A DNA stretch of 64,000 nt from Agathobaculum sp. NTUH-O15-33. GTDB lineage: Bacteria > Bacillota > Clostridia > Oscillospirales > Butyricicoccaceae. Positions 1 through 8,778 of this stretch are shown piece after piece. The notes beneath the pieces are model-generated. The model worked only from the letters and a program-made list of their open reading frames with translations. It searched no databases and was not told where the DNA came from. Every line of letters starts with the position of its first letter. The stretch's first letter is position 1. The translations under genes were made by a program, and so were the position numbers. The DNA lies in NCBI RefSeq assembly GCF_033193315.1, contig NZ_CP136187.1, positions 1,364,001 to 1,428,000 of the forward strand, given 5' to 3'.

Positions 1-1
1 T

Positions 2-175
2 TATAAGGATGCAAAAGAAGGAAACGAAATCGAGGTAATTACAAAGCGCAAAGCGGAAATTGAAAAGCTTACCCGTGAGGGAAAAAGCTGCAAAAACAAC
101 TTTCGCAGAACCTGCATTGCACAGGATTTAACCAGATTAAAGGCAGAACTTAGAAAGATTGAAGAACTTTTCTAA
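2..175 (+). CDS. C-terminal fragment of a phage protein (possibly terminase small subunit)
   Basis: An open frame enters from the left edge and ends at TAA 173-175. The last 57 residues are very rich in Lys and Glu and look alpha-helical. The position, about 110 bases before the large terminase gene, suggests a small terminase subunit or another packaging-region protein. The visible residues carry no motif that I can tie to a family, so the function is a guess from position only. Confidence 0.5.
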   Translation, partial: YKDAKEGNEIEVITKRKAEIEKLTREGKSCKNNFRRTCIAQDLTRLKAELRKIEELF

Positions 176-286
176 ACACAAACAAAACTGAAAATTCCAA
201 GAACGGAGCCAAACGGCTCTGTATCTTGTTCGAGATTTGCCTATGGCAGTTCATTTTTTATGCCATAATGAAGGGAGTGGCGGCAT

Positions 287-1888
287 TTGCGAAAACTGAA
301 AAAATACAAACCTACCAAGTTCAAAGTAAAGGACAGTCATTATGATGAGGATGCGGCGGACTTCGCTGTTGACTTCATTGAGAGCCTGTGCCACACCAAA
401 GGCACATGGGCAGGAAAACCCTTTGAACTAATCGACTGGCAGGAGCAGATTATCCGAGATATATTCGGAACACTGAAACCAAACGGGTATCGGCAGTTTA
501 ATACAGCCTATGTGGAGATCCCAAAGAAGATGGGAAAATCGGAGCTGGCGGCGGCAGTCGCACTTCTTCTGACCTGTGGGGACGGAGAGGAACGTGCCGA
601 GGTTTACGGCTGTGCTGCCGACAGACAGCAGGCTACCATCGTGTTTGATGTGGCGGCGGATATGGTTCGGATGTGTCCGGCACTAAATAAGCGTGTGAAG
701 ATACTGACCTCGCAGAAGCGGATCATCTATACCCCTACCAACAGCTTCTACCAAGTGCTGTCGGCAGAAGCCTATTCCAAGCACGGCTTTAATATACACG
801 GGGTGGTATTTGATGAGCTGCACACTCAGCCGAACCGAAAGCTGTTTGATGTTATGACCAAGGGTTCCGGCGATGCTCGTATGCAGCCGCTGTATTTCCT
901 TATCACAACAGCCGGGACAGATACCAATTCCATCTGCTATGAAACGCATCAGAAAGCAAAGGACATTCTGGAGGGCAGGAAAATTGATCCTACCTTCTAC
1001 CCAGTGATTTACGGTGCAGATGAAGCAGATGATTGGACAGACCCCAAGGTATGGAAGAAAGCCAATCCGTCTCTTGGCATCACGGTTGGACTGGATAAGG
1101 TCAAAGCCGCCTGTGAATCGGCAAAGCAGAATCCGGGCGAGAAGAATTCCTTCCGTCAGCTTCGTTTGAATCAATGGGTCAAACAGGCAATCCGCTGGAT
1201 GCCTATGGACAAGTGGGACAAATGCTCCTTTGCCGTCAGCGAGGAAGATTTGGAGGGGCGTGTCTGCTACGGCGGTCTTGACCTTTCCTCTACTACGGAT
1301 ATTACGGCATTCTTATTGGTGTTCCCGCCACTGGATGAGGAGGACAAATTCAGCATCCTGCCATTCTTCTGGGTGCCGGAGGAAACCCTCGACCTGCGTG
1401 TCCGCCGTGACCATGTTCCCTATGATGTGTGGGAACGGCAGGGATATTTGCAGACCACAGAGGGTAATGTGGTCCATTACGGCTACATTGAGAAGTTCAT
1501 CGAAAAGCTGGGAGAACGATTCAATATCCGTGAAATAGCCTTTGACCGCTGGGGTGCTGTGCAGATGGTGCAGAACCTTGAGGGCATGGGATTTACAGTC
1601 GTTCCATTCGGACAGGGATTTAAGGATATGAGTCCTCCGACCAAGGAACTGATGAAACTGGTGCTGGAGCAGAAGGTTGACCACAGCGGCCACCCGGTTC
1701 TTAGGTGGAATATGGACAATATCTTCATCCGCACCGACCCTGCAGGAAACATCAAGGCGGACAAGGAAAAGTCCACAGAGAAGATTGACGGTGCAATCGC
1801 AACAATTATGGCGCTGGACAGAGCCATCCGCTGTGGAAATGATACCGGGGATTCCGTGTATAACCATCGTGGGATTTTGTTTATCTGA
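287..1888 (+). CDS. Phage terminase large subunit
   Basis: The 533-residue protein is the DNA-packaging motor, which pumps phage DNA into the prohead and cuts it. A Walker A-like stretch PKKMGKSE lies near residues 79-86, and a Walker B-like stretch VVFDELHT lies near 172-179. A C-terminal nuclease-type motif GGLDLSSTTD follows at about residue 330. Length and layout match the Terminase_1 (P-loop plus RNase H-like nuclease) family. The start is a TTG placed after AAGGGAG; no ATG start fits as well. It is followed by a small unknown gene and then the portal gene, the usual order. Confidence 0.95.
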   Translation: MRKLKKYKPTKFKVKDSHYDEDAADFAVDFIESLCHTKGTWAGKPFELIDWQEQIIRDIFGTLKPNGYRQFNTAYVEIPKKMGKSELAAAVALLLTCGDGEERAEVYGCAADRQQATIVFDVAADMVRMCPALNKRVKILTSQKRIIYTPTNSFYQVLSAEAYSKHGFNIHGVVFDELHTQPNRKLFDVMTKGSGDARMQPLYFLITTAGTDTNSICYETHQKAKDILEGRKIDPTFYPVIYGADEADDWTDPKVWKKANPSLGITVGLDKVKAACESAKQNPGEKNSFRQLRLNQWVKQAIRWMPMDKWDKCSFAVSEEDLEGRVCYGGLDLSSTTDITAFLLVFPPLDEEDKFSILPFFWVPEETLDLRVRRDHVPYDVWERQGYLQTTEGNVVHYGYIEKFIEKLGERFNIREIAFDRWGAVQMVQNLEGMGFTVVPFGQGFKDMSPPTKELMKLVLEQKVDHSGHPVLRWNMDNIFIRTDPAGNIKADKEKSTEKIDGAIATIMALDRAIRCGNDTGDSVYNHRGILFI

Positions 1889-1986
1889 TGCAGATTGTGC
1901 AGCCGCCTATGATTTTCTAAAATCATAATCCGGCTGCAGGTTTTTCTGATATACTTGTCTTATCAGAAAGCGGGAGGTCAGCCAAT

Positions 1987-2268
1987 ATGAACAGAGAAAC
2001 AGAATTTGAAAATTTTTTGATGCTGGAGAAAACAATCAATAGCAAAAAAGCAGTGTCCTCCAGAATGTCGAAAGCAAGAAAAGCTGAAGATATACTCGGA
2101 CAGAAATTAGATATCATCGTGTCAGATGACAATCTGATGTATGATTCACTGGTTGCATTGAAGCCACATGAAGACCCAGCGCATACACCAATGCAAAATG
2201 CTGTGAGAAAGTATTATAAGTTCTGGAATGGAAAGGAATTCCCACAGCTTCGTTATTACAGAAGATAA
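1987..2268 (+). CDS. Small phage protein of unknown function
   Basis: This 93-residue, highly charged protein is encoded between terminase and portal and preceded by GGGAGG at about 9 bases. It has no signal peptide, membrane segment or recognisable catalytic motif. The N-terminal half looks helical (Glu/Lys rich) and the C-terminus ends in several aromatic and basic residues. Small genes at this place in clostridial prophages are usually annotated as hypothetical. A head or packaging accessory role is possible but only inferred from position. Confidence 0.75.
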   Translation: MNRETEFENFLMLEKTINSKKAVSSRMSKARKAEDILGQKLDIIVSDDNLMYDSLVALKPHEDPAHTPMQNAVRKYYKFWNGKEFPQLRYYRR

Positions 2269-2284
2269 TGTGATTAGGCGGAGA

Positions 2285-2314
2285 GCATCTATCAGCAATG
2301 GTAGGTGCTTTTCT
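2285..2314 (+). terminator. Hairpin with T-rich tail before the portal gene
   Basis: GCATCTATC and GGTAGGTGC form a 9-bp stem with two G-U pairs around a 6-base loop, followed by TTTTCTTA. An almost identical hairpin sits before the tape-measure gene at 8779-8810. It may be a partial terminator or an RNA processing site inside the late operon. Confidence 0.5.
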
Positions 2315-2345
2315 TATACCAGTTTTTGAAAGGAGCGTGATTTTT

Positions 2346-3626
2346 ATGGGATTATTCAGCGGACTTTTTAGGTCGAGAGATGCACCTACAAACAGTACGG
2401 CAGGCAGTGCCTACCGATTTTTCCTTGGCGGAAGCACCTCCGGCAAGCCAGTTAATGAACGGTCTGCCATGCAGATGACGGCGGTGTACTCCTGCGTGAG
2501 AATACTATCGGAAGCTGTGGCAGGTCTGCCCCTTCATTTATACAAATACAGTGCAGATGGCAGTAAGGAGAAGGCAGTGGACAATCCGCTGTATTTTCTC
2601 CTGCATGATGAGCCGAACCCGGAAATGACATCCTTTGTATTCCGTGAAACGCTCATGACTCATCTTTTGCTTTGGGGAAACGGCTATGCCCAGATTATCC
2701 GAAACGGTAAGGGCGAGGTGGTGGCACTGTATCCGCTGATGCCGAACCGAATGACGGTTGACCGGGATGAAAAGGGCCATTTGTACTACCAGTACCAGAT
2801 GCAGGATTCCGATGCGCCCACCATGAAAAACGGTACTGTTACACTGAAGCCTACCGATGTGCTTCACATACCGGGTCTCGGCTTTGATGGCCTTGTTGGC
2901 TACTCTCCCATTGCGATGGCGAAAAACGCTATCGGCATGGCGATTGCCTGCGAGGAGTACGGTGCCAAGTTCTTTGCAAACGGTGCGACACCCGGCGGAC
3001 TTCTGGAATATCCGGGAACGGTCAAAGACCCGGAGAAAGTCAGGGAGTCTTGGAATAAAGGATTCGGAGGGAGCAGTAATTCCAACAAGGTAGCAATCCT
3101 TGAGGAAGGAATGAAGTACACACCGATTTCCATTTCCCCAAATGAAGCACAGTTTTTGGAAACAAGAAAATTTCAAATCAATGAGATTGCTCGAATTTTC
3201 CGAGTGCCGCCCCACATGGTCGGTGATCTGGAGAAATCGAGCTTTTCTAATATTGAGCAGCAGTCTTTGGAGTTCGTGAAATATACCTTGGAACCGTGGC
3301 TTATCCGATGGGAGCAGGCTATGGCGAGGGTACTGATTTCACAGAATGACAAGGCTGCATTTTTCATCAAATTCAATGTGGACGGACTGCTCCGTGGGGA
3401 TTATGCAAGCCGTATGAGCGGCTATGCCACTGCAAGGCAGAACGGCTGGATGAGTGCAAACGACATCCGTGAACTTGAGAACCTTGACCGCATCCCTGCT
3501 GAAGACGGCGGTGATTTATACCTCATCAACGGTAACATGACCAAGCTGTCAGATGCGGGAATATTTGCAAATGGGGACCCCGGCAAGTCGAATGACTTGT
3601 TGGGGAGAGGACGAGCAGTGAAATGA
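2346..3626 (+). CDS. Phage portal protein (HK97 family)
   Basis: The portal forms the dodecameric ring at one capsid vertex through which DNA enters and leaves. The 426-residue product shows typical HK97-type portal features. These are an N-terminal region ending in YRFFLGGSTSGKPVNE, a conserved VYSCVRILSEAVAGLPLHLY block near residue 45, and the RIFRVPPHMVGDLEKSSFSN block near residue 280. The ATG at 2346 is preferred because GAAAGGAGCG lies just upstream; an in-frame ATG at 2298 lies inside the upstream hairpin. The stop overlaps an alternative start of the protease gene. Confidence 0.95.
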   Translation: MGLFSGLFRSRDAPTNSTAGSAYRFFLGGSTSGKPVNERSAMQMTAVYSCVRILSEAVAGLPLHLYKYSADGSKEKAVDNPLYFLLHDEPNPEMTSFVFRETLMTHLLLWGNGYAQIIRNGKGEVVALYPLMPNRMTVDRDEKGHLYYQYQMQDSDAPTMKNGTVTLKPTDVLHIPGLGFDGLVGYSPIAMAKNAIGMAIACEEYGAKFFANGATPGGLLEYPGTVKDPEKVRESWNKGFGGSSNSNKVAILEEGMKYTPISISPNEAQFLETRKFQINEIARIFRVPPHMVGDLEKSSFSNIEQQSLEFVKYTLEPWLIRWEQAMARVLISQNDKAAFFIKFNVDGLLRGDYASRMSGYATARQNGWMSANDIRELENLDRIPAEDGGDLYLINGNMTKLSDAGIFANGDPGKSNDLLGRGRAVK

Positions 3627-3697
3627 GTGAGTTTTTGTGCTTGCACGGAAATGAACGATATGAAACTTGCGAGGACGAGGAAAGGAGGAAAAATCAG

Positions 3698-4435
3698 ATG
3701 AAGAAGTTTTGGAACTGGATGAACAGGACGGTGGCCAATCAGGAAACACAGGAGAGGACGCTGTTTCTAAACGGCACAATCGCAGAGGAAAGCTGGTTTG
3801 ACGATGATGTAACACCACAGCTTTTCAAGGAAGAGCTGGAATCCGGCGGCGGTGACATTACTGTCTGGATTAACAGTCCCGGCGGTGACTGCGTGGCGGC
3901 CGCCCAAATCTACAATATGCTGATGAACTACAAAGGCAGTGTGACGGTCAAGATTGATGGCATTGCGGCATCAGCGGCGAGTGTCATTGCAATGGCAGGA
4001 ACAAAGGTGCAGGTCTCCCCTGTGTCCATGATGATGATTCACAACCCTGCCACCATTGCTTTTGGAGATACAGCGGAGATGGAGAAAGCCATCGCCATGC
4101 TCTCCGAGGTAAAGGAATCCATCATCAATGCCTACGAAATCAAAACGGGATTGTCCCGTGCCAAGCTGTCGCACCTTATGGATGCGGAAACTTGGATGGA
4201 TGCCAACAGTGCTGTAGAGATGGGATTCGCAGATGAAATCACACAAAGGAGCAGTACGGATACCGTAGAAGCTCCGCAGGTCAGCATGGTGTTTTCCCGT
4301 GCGGCTGTCACAAATTCCCTTATGGATAAGCTGGCAGCCAAGTGCAGAATCGCACAGAAAACGAAATCAGAAACCAAACAAATCACAGCCGACTCCCTTA
4401 TGGAGCGACTGGACTTAATGAAAAATTGGAGGTAA
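3698..4435 (+). CDS. ClpP-like prohead maturation protease
   Basis: This serine protease of the ClpP fold is expected to process capsid and scaffold during head assembly. The block IAASAASVIAMAG carries the likely nucleophilic Ser, and MMMIHNPA carries the His. WINSPGGD near the N-terminus is the usual oxyanion-loop region. The start at 3698 follows AGGAGG; an alternative ATG at 3623 overlaps the portal stop as ATGA and would add 25 residues. The position between portal and capsid is standard. The C-terminal region after residue 200 is less conserved and may act in scaffolding. Confidence 0.93.
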   Translation: MKKFWNWMNRTVANQETQERTLFLNGTIAEESWFDDDVTPQLFKEELESGGGDITVWINSPGGDCVAAAQIYNMLMNYKGSVTVKIDGIAASAASVIAMAGTKVQVSPVSMMMIHNPATIAFGDTAEMEKAIAMLSEVKESIINAYEIKTGLSRAKLSHLMDAETWMDANSAVEMGFADEITQRSSTDTVEAPQVSMVFSRAAVTNSLMDKLAAKCRIAQKTKSETKQITADSLMERLDLMKNWR

Positions 4436-4441
4436 GAGATT

Positions 4442-5641
4442 ATGACTATTTTGGAACTGAGAGAAGCACGTAACAAGGCATGGCAGGGTGCCAAGGCATT
4501 CGTGGAAAGGAAGCGTGACAAGGACGGTCTGCTTTCTGCGGAGGATGCAAAAGCCTATGCCGATATGGAAAAGAAAATCAAGGATTACAGTGCGGAGATT
4601 GAACGCATGGAGCAGATGGAAGCAATGGAGAATGAACTGAACAAGCCTGTGAACATTCCGATTGTCGCAAAGCCTATGACGGCTGACAATAATGAAAAGC
4701 CTAAGACAGGCCGTGCATCTGATGAATACCGTGAGGGTATGCTGAAGGCGCTCCGCACCAATTTTAAGCAGGTGTCCAATGTTCTGCAAGAAGGTGTGGA
4801 TGCTGACGGCGGCTACCTTGTGCCGGAGGAATACGACCATCGCTTGATTCAGAAGATGGAGGGTGCAAATATTATGCGTTCCCTTGGTCATGTTATCACA
4901 ACCAGCGGTGAGCATAAAATTAACATCGCTGCCACCAAGCCTGCAGCGGCATGGATTGAGGAGGGCGGTGCGCTTACCTTTGGCGATGCGACCTTCGACC
5001 AGATCCTGTTGGATGCACACAAGCTACACGTTGCCATCAAGGTGACAGAGGAGCTTCTGTATGACAATGCATTCGGTCTTGAGAACTACATCATTGATGA
5101 GTTCGGCAAGGCACTGGCAAACGCAGAAGAGGATGCATTCCTCAATGGTTCCGGTGTAGGGCAGCCTTTGGGTCTGTTCGCTGAAACCGGCGGTGGTACG
5201 GTTGCAAAGACCGTTGCAACCCTGACTGCAGACGATATCGTCAATCTGATTTACGCTTTGAAGAGAGGTTACCGCAAGGATGCGTCCTTCATCGTGAATG
5301 ACCAGACCATCGCTCAAATCCGTACCTTTAAGGACAACAACGGAGCCTATATGTGGCAGCCTTCCTTTCAGCAGGGTGAGCCGGATAAGCTGCTTGGCTA
5401 TCCTGTGCATACTTCTCAGTTTGCACCTGTGGATGCCATTGCTTTCGGTGACTACAGCTACTACAACATCGGTGACCGTGGTACCCGTTCCTTCAAGCAA
5501 CTCGTAGAACTGTTCGCTGGCAACGGCATGATTGCCTATGTAGCGAAAGAGCGTGTGGACGGCAAGCTGATTCTGCCGGAAGCTGTGCAGATTTTGAAAA
5601 TCAGAGGTACGGCAGCAACTGCGAAAACTGCAAGCAAATAA
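4442..5641 (+). CDS. Major capsid protein (HK97 fold)
   Basis: The 399-residue protein builds the capsid shell. Residues 1-100 are charged and coiled-coil like (KDKDGLLSAEDAKAYADME and following), matching the delta/scaffolding domain that the prohead protease removes. The rest shows the HK97 major-capsid pattern, including DADGGYLVPEEYDHRLI, AAWIEEGGALTFGDATFDQI and FLNGSGVGQPLGL. It starts 6 bases after the protease stop. A terminator-like hairpin directly follows, as often seen after a highly expressed capsid gene. Confidence 0.95.
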   Translation: MTILELREARNKAWQGAKAFVERKRDKDGLLSAEDAKAYADMEKKIKDYSAEIERMEQMEAMENELNKPVNIPIVAKPMTADNNEKPKTGRASDEYREGMLKALRTNFKQVSNVLQEGVDADGGYLVPEEYDHRLIQKMEGANIMRSLGHVITTSGEHKINIAATKPAAAWIEEGGALTFGDATFDQILLDAHKLHVAIKVTEELLYDNAFGLENYIIDEFGKALANAEEDAFLNGSGVGQPLGLFAETGGGTVAKTVATLTADDIVNLIYALKRGYRKDASFIVNDQTIAQIRTFKDNNGAYMWQPSFQQGEPDKLLGYPVHTSQFAPVDAIAFGDYSYYNIGDRGTRSFKQLVELFAGNGMIAYVAKERVDGKLILPEAVQILKIRGTAATAKTASK

Positions 5642-5651
5642 GAAACCTGTG

Positions 5652-5684
5652 GTGCCGTCCTTTTGGGCGGCACTGCTTATTTTA
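5652..5684 (+). terminator. Hairpin after the capsid gene
   Basis: GTGCCGTCC, TTTT and GGGCGGCAC form a 9-bp stem with one G-U pair, followed by a short T-rich stretch. The tail is weak, so partial termination is likely, which would raise capsid mRNA relative to the downstream connector and tail genes. Confidence 0.6.
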
Positions 5685-5706
5685 TGAGAACGAGGTGGTG
5701 ACAGAT

Positions 5707-5982
5707 ATGATTGTAACCCTTGAGGAGATGAAGCAGTATCTCCGTGTAGATTTCCCGGATGATGATTCGCTGATTGAGTACCTGCTTTCCAGTGCAGAGA
5801 AAATCTGCATGGATATCATGCGAACAGATGATGCCAATGCGCTCCAATCTGAGCCGAATGCAAAGACAGGGGTTCTGTATACGGTGGCATATTTATATGA
5901 ACATCGTGAGGATGCAGACTATCATGCGCTGATGATTACCCTTCGAGCCTTGCTCTTTGGCAGCAGACGGGAGGGATTCTGA
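5707..5982 (+). CDS. Head-tail connector protein (gp6-like)
   Basis: This 91-residue acidic helical protein begins with IVTLEEMKQYLRVDFPDDDSLI, the hallmark of the phage gp6-like connector family that binds below the portal. The ATG at 5707 follows GAGGTGG; a GTG at 5695 is in frame but overlaps that site. Its TGA overlaps the next ATG by one base, indicating translational coupling. Confidence 0.9.
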   Translation: MIVTLEEMKQYLRVDFPDDDSLIEYLLSSAEKICMDIMRTDDANALQSEPNAKTGVLYTVAYLYEHREDADYHALMITLRALLFGSRREGF

Positions 5983-6314
5983 TGGACATTGCACTTTTGA
6001 ATGTAAGGGTGGTATTCCAAAAGTCCACTGTAGGTGTGGATGCCATCGGCAATCACAAAAATGAATGGACAGAATCCTATTCCTGCTATGCCACAGTCAG
6101 CGGAGAGAACGGTAAGGAAACCACAGCGGCGGGCATTACCGTGGACGATTCCGATTTAAGTTTTTCTGTCAGATATAGTCGAGCCGTGTCGGAAATCAAT
6201 AACACGGAATACCGAGTCCTCTTTGGCGGAGAGATTTACAACATTCTGTCGGTTGACCACATGAATTACAGGAACAAGTCCGTGAAATTCAAATGCCAGA
6301 AAGTGAGGCGGTAA
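5982..6314 (+). CDS. Phage head closure protein
   Basis: The 110-residue protein matches the head-tail adaptor (SPP1 gp16-like) group in size, beta-rich character and place in the operon. It is expected to seal the head under the connector ring and provide the tail docking surface. The start overlaps the stop of the connector gene, and the next gene starts within 2 bases. No other functional motif is visible. Confidence 0.8.
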   Translation: MDIALLNVRVVFQKSTVGVDAIGNHKNEWTESYSCYATVSGENGKETTAAGITVDDSDLSFSVRYSRAVSEINNTEYRVLFGGEIYNILSVDHMNYRNKSVKFKCQKVRR

Positions 6315-6315
6315 C

Positions 6316-6702
6316 ATGGCAAACAACAGTATCAGTCCAGATCAGCTGGCAGCTGCCGTCATGGAAGGTCTGAAAGAATATGCGGACCTTGCCACAGATG
6401 ATATGAAAAAGGCAGTTAAGAAAGCCGGGACATCCGTGAAAAAAGAGATACAGCAGAATGCTCCTTCTGACACTGGTGCTTATGCGAAAAGCTGGGCAGT
6501 AAAAACGGAAAAGGAAACCTGGGATTCCATTCAGCTGATTGTTCATTCCAAGAACCGCTATCAGCTGGCACATCTTCTGGAGCATGGTCATGCCAAGCGT
6601 GGCGGCGGCCGTGTAGCAGGAAAAGTACACATTGCCCCGGCAGAGGAAAAGGCTGTCCGTCAGCTGGAGGAAGAAATCGAAAGGAGCCTGCAGAATGGAT
6701 AA
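6316..6702 (+). CDS. HK97 gp10-like tail-joining protein
   Basis: The 128-residue protein shows the HK97 gp10 family pattern: a helical N-terminus, then IQQNAPSDTGAYAKSW, then YQLAHLLEHGHAKRGGGRV. Members act at the neck or tail terminator region of siphoviruses. It overlaps the next gene by 8 bases. Confidence 0.88.
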   Translation: MANNSISPDQLAAAVMEGLKEYADLATDDMKKAVKKAGTSVKKEIQQNAPSDTGAYAKSWAVKTEKETWDSIQLIVHSKNRYQLAHLLEHGHAKRGGGRVAGKVHIAPAEEKAVRQLEEEIERSLQNG

Positions 6703-7018
6703 ACTGATACAAATCATGAACGAGGTGGGCATCCCCTTTGCCTATGACCATTTTGCAGAGGGAGAATCGCCTGACCCGCCGTTTATCTGCTATCTGCTCC
6801 CCGGCAGTGACAACTTCGCTGCGGACGGCAGAGTTTATTATAAGATAAACGATGTGCATATTGAACTGTACACCGACACCAAGGACTTGTTGGCGGAACA
6901 GAAACTGGAGGATGTGCTGGATAAATACGGCATCTTCTATGCAAAGTCCGAAACGTGGATCGACAGCGAAAAGCTGTATGAAGTCCTATATCAATTTGAA
7001 ATGGAGGGTTTGAAATGA
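6695..7018 (+). CDS. Tail completion-type minor protein
   Basis: The 107-residue acidic protein, encoded between the gp10-like gene and the tail tube gene, starts at ATG 6695 after AAGGAG. That site lies inside the end of the preceding gene. Size, position and the pattern of a central IELYTD strand with a C-terminal YEVLYQFEMEG strand fit the tail terminator/completion proteins found here in siphoviruses. The family assignment is from synteny more than from sequence. Confidence 0.7.
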   Translation: MDKLIQIMNEVGIPFAYDHFAEGESPDPPFICYLLPGSDNFAADGRVYYKINDVHIELYTDTKDLLAEQKLEDVLDKYGIFYAKSETWIDSEKLYEVLYQFEMEGLK

Positions 7019-7674
7019 GCCTTAAAAAGAATAAAGTAAAATTCAATATCTGCAACGTGCATTATGCCCTGCAGACACTTGCCGAGGACGGAACGATGTC
7101 CTTTGGTACACCTGCCCCTATGCCCGGTGCAGTATCCTTGGCACTGGATGCAAATGGTGAGCCGTCCAACTTCTATGCAGATGGATATTCCTATTACACC
7201 ATTTCCAACAACATGGGTTATGAAGGCGATCTGGAACTGGCGATGGTGCCGGAGAAATTCCGTACCGAGGTGCTGAAGGAAGAATTGGACAGCAATAAGG
7301 TGCTGGTAGAGAACGCAAATGTGGAAACGGCAAACTTTGCACTGCTTTTCGAGTTTGACGGTGATGTGAAGAAAATCCGTCATGTCCTGTATAACTGTGC
7401 GGCAAGCCGTCCGAGTATCGAATCACAGACCAATGAAGATGAGATTGAAGTGCAGACGGAAACGCTTGCCCTGACAGCTACTCCGCTTGCCAACGGTTAT
7501 GTGAAAGCAAAGACCGGGGATGATACTGCGGATACGGTATATCAGAACTGGTACAGTGCCGTTTATCTTCCGACTGCGGAGGAAACACAGCCTGCAGAAC
7601 CTGCGGTGCAGTCTGCATCCGTTACTGCAAAAGCAAGTACAGCAGCCAAGACCACAGCTGTGAAGGAGGGTTAA
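7015..7674 (+). CDS. Major tail (tube) protein
   Basis: The 219-residue protein stacks into the tail tube. It shows the phi13-type tail protein pattern: LKKNKVKFNICNVHYA at the start, the GYSYYTISNNMGYEGDLELA block near residue 60, and a paired-strand domain with FALLFEFDGDVKKIRHVLYN. The C-terminal 40 residues are Ala/Thr/Lys-rich and probably flexible. The start overlaps the preceding stop by 4 bases (ATGA). Confidence 0.92.
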   Translation: MSLKKNKVKFNICNVHYALQTLAEDGTMSFGTPAPMPGAVSLALDANGEPSNFYADGYSYYTISNNMGYEGDLELAMVPEKFRTEVLKEELDSNKVLVENANVETANFALLFEFDGDVKKIRHVLYNCAASRPSIESQTNEDEIEVQTETLALTATPLANGYVKAKTGDDTADTVYQNWYSAVYLPTAEETQPAEPAVQSASVTAKASTAAKTTAVKEG

Positions 7675-7677
7675 GCT

Positions 7678-8055
7678 ATGAGCATGAAACAGAATATTGA
7701 GATTGATGGCAAGCAGGTGCCTTTCAAGGCATCTGCCGCCATTCCCCGTATCTATCGCATGAAGTTCCATCGTGATATTTATAAAGACCTGCGTTCCTTG
7801 GAAAAGTCGGTCGGTGACGGCAGCGAGGAGAATTCCAATTTGGATATGTTCTCCCTTGAGATGTTTGAGAACATCGCCTATATCATGGCAAAACACGCTG
7901 ACCCGACTATCCCGGATTCCCCGGAGGACTGGCTGGACGGCTTCAATACGTTTTCCATCTATCAGATTCTGCCCCAGCTGATTCAGCTTTGGGGACTGAA
8001 TACACAGACGGATGTCCAGTCTAAAAAAAACTTCGCTCAACTGAGCGGGAAATGA
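7678..8055 (+). CDS. Tail assembly chaperone, short form (gpG-like)
   Basis: This 125-residue protein is the zero-frame product that coats the tape measure during tail assembly. The gene lies at the standard place between tail tube and tape measure. Near its end it runs through TCT AAA AAA AAC, which contains the slippery heptamer A AAA AAC in the correct phase for -1 slippage. The zero frame ends soon after (FAQLSGK). An extended product is annotated separately. Confidence 0.9.
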   Translation: MSMKQNIEIDGKQVPFKASAAIPRIYRMKFHRDIYKDLRSLEKSVGDGSEENSNLDMFSLEMFENIAYIMAKHADPTIPDSPEDWLDGFNTFSIYQILPQLIQLWGLNTQTDVQSKKNFAQLSGK

Positions 8056-8216
8056 CAACCCCGTTATTTCTGCTCCGATGCGTACAGCTTGGTCTTTCCA
8101 TCCGTGATTTGGATTTGCTTACGATTGGCATGGTCAACGATATGTACGCAGAGAGCAGGAATGATGATTATAAGTACAGAGAGGTCGCAATACAGGAGGA
8201 CTTTGATAAGTTTTAA
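7678..8216 (+). CDS. Tail assembly chaperone, frameshifted long form (gpGT-like)
   Basis: A -1 ribosomal frameshift at the heptamer 8025-8031 joins 7678..8031 to 8031..8216, so base 8031 is read twice. The new frame encodes a 61-residue tail ending in FDKF, containing TTPLFLLRCVQLGLSIRD and MVNDMYAESRNDDY. It continues without a stop to TAA 8214-8216. Such G/GT pairs are a conserved rule of siphoviral tail genes; the T extension recruits the tube protein. A small stem CGCTC/GAGCG at 8034-8047 follows the slip site closely. Confidence 0.88.
8025..8047 (+). promoter_or_regulatory. Programmed -1 frameshift site
   Basis: The heptamer A AAA AAC (8025-8031) lies in the X XXY YYZ phase of the chaperone frame. 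A short hairpin, CGCTC AACT GAGCG, begins three bases later. The -1 frame encodes a plausible conserved tail, which supports genuine use. Confidence 0.85.
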
Positions 8217-8297
8217 TCCCCAAACATGTTGTTGAATTGTTGCACACAATGCAATATAATTATGCTAAGTTTAATTTCAAAAAAGGCGGCATATTAT

Positions 8298-8765
8298 ATG
8301 AGTTCAAATTCAAATACAACAATAAAATGGGTGTTGAATGCTATGAAAAACAAAATAATCATTCAACAGGAAATTTTCGATGCAAGCAAACCAATAATTG
8401 GGATATATGGAATATTCATTAGCATAGATAAACAGGAGCGCTGCGTTTATGTTGGACGTTCAAATAACATATATCTACGAATGTTTAGTGGTGATGATGC
8501 ACACATAGTAAAACTTAAAAAGGGCATTGGTGAAAACACAGAGATTAATTTAGCGATGCAAAATAAAAATGCCAAAATAATTGTAAAGGTATTAGAGACA
8601 GTTCGATACGATTATGAAAACTACAACAAAGATATGCAAACATTAGCGTCAAGGGAAAATCACTATATTGATATCTATCAAGCATTGGGACAGTGTTTAG
8701 AGCAACGTCCAGATGGAAGTAATATGGAGTACAATGTATGGGAAACATATAAAAATGAAATGTAA
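8298..8765 (+). CDS. GIY-YIG-type endonuclease (probable homing/intron-less insert)
   Basis: The 155-residue product carries GIYGIFISID and, after a short strand, CVYVGRSNN, the two halves of the GIY-YIG nuclease core with YVG in place of YIG. A later RENHYIDIYQALG block resembles the helix that carries the metal-binding Glu and Tyr. The start at 8298 follows AAGGCGG at about 8 bases; the longer in-frame start at 8226 has no ribosome site. The gene is much richer in AT than the tail genes around it, splits the usual chaperone/tape-measure junction and has no structural role, so it is probably a mobile or accessory insertion. Confidence 0.7.
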   Translation: MSSNSNTTIKWVLNAMKNKIIIQQEIFDASKPIIGIYGIFISIDKQERCVYVGRSNNIYLRMFSGDDAHIVKLKKGIGENTEINLAMQNKNAKIIVKVLETVRYDYENYNKDMQTLASRENHYIDIYQALGQCLEQRPDGSNMEYNVWETYKNEM

Positions 8766-8778
8766 ATAAATTGTACAA

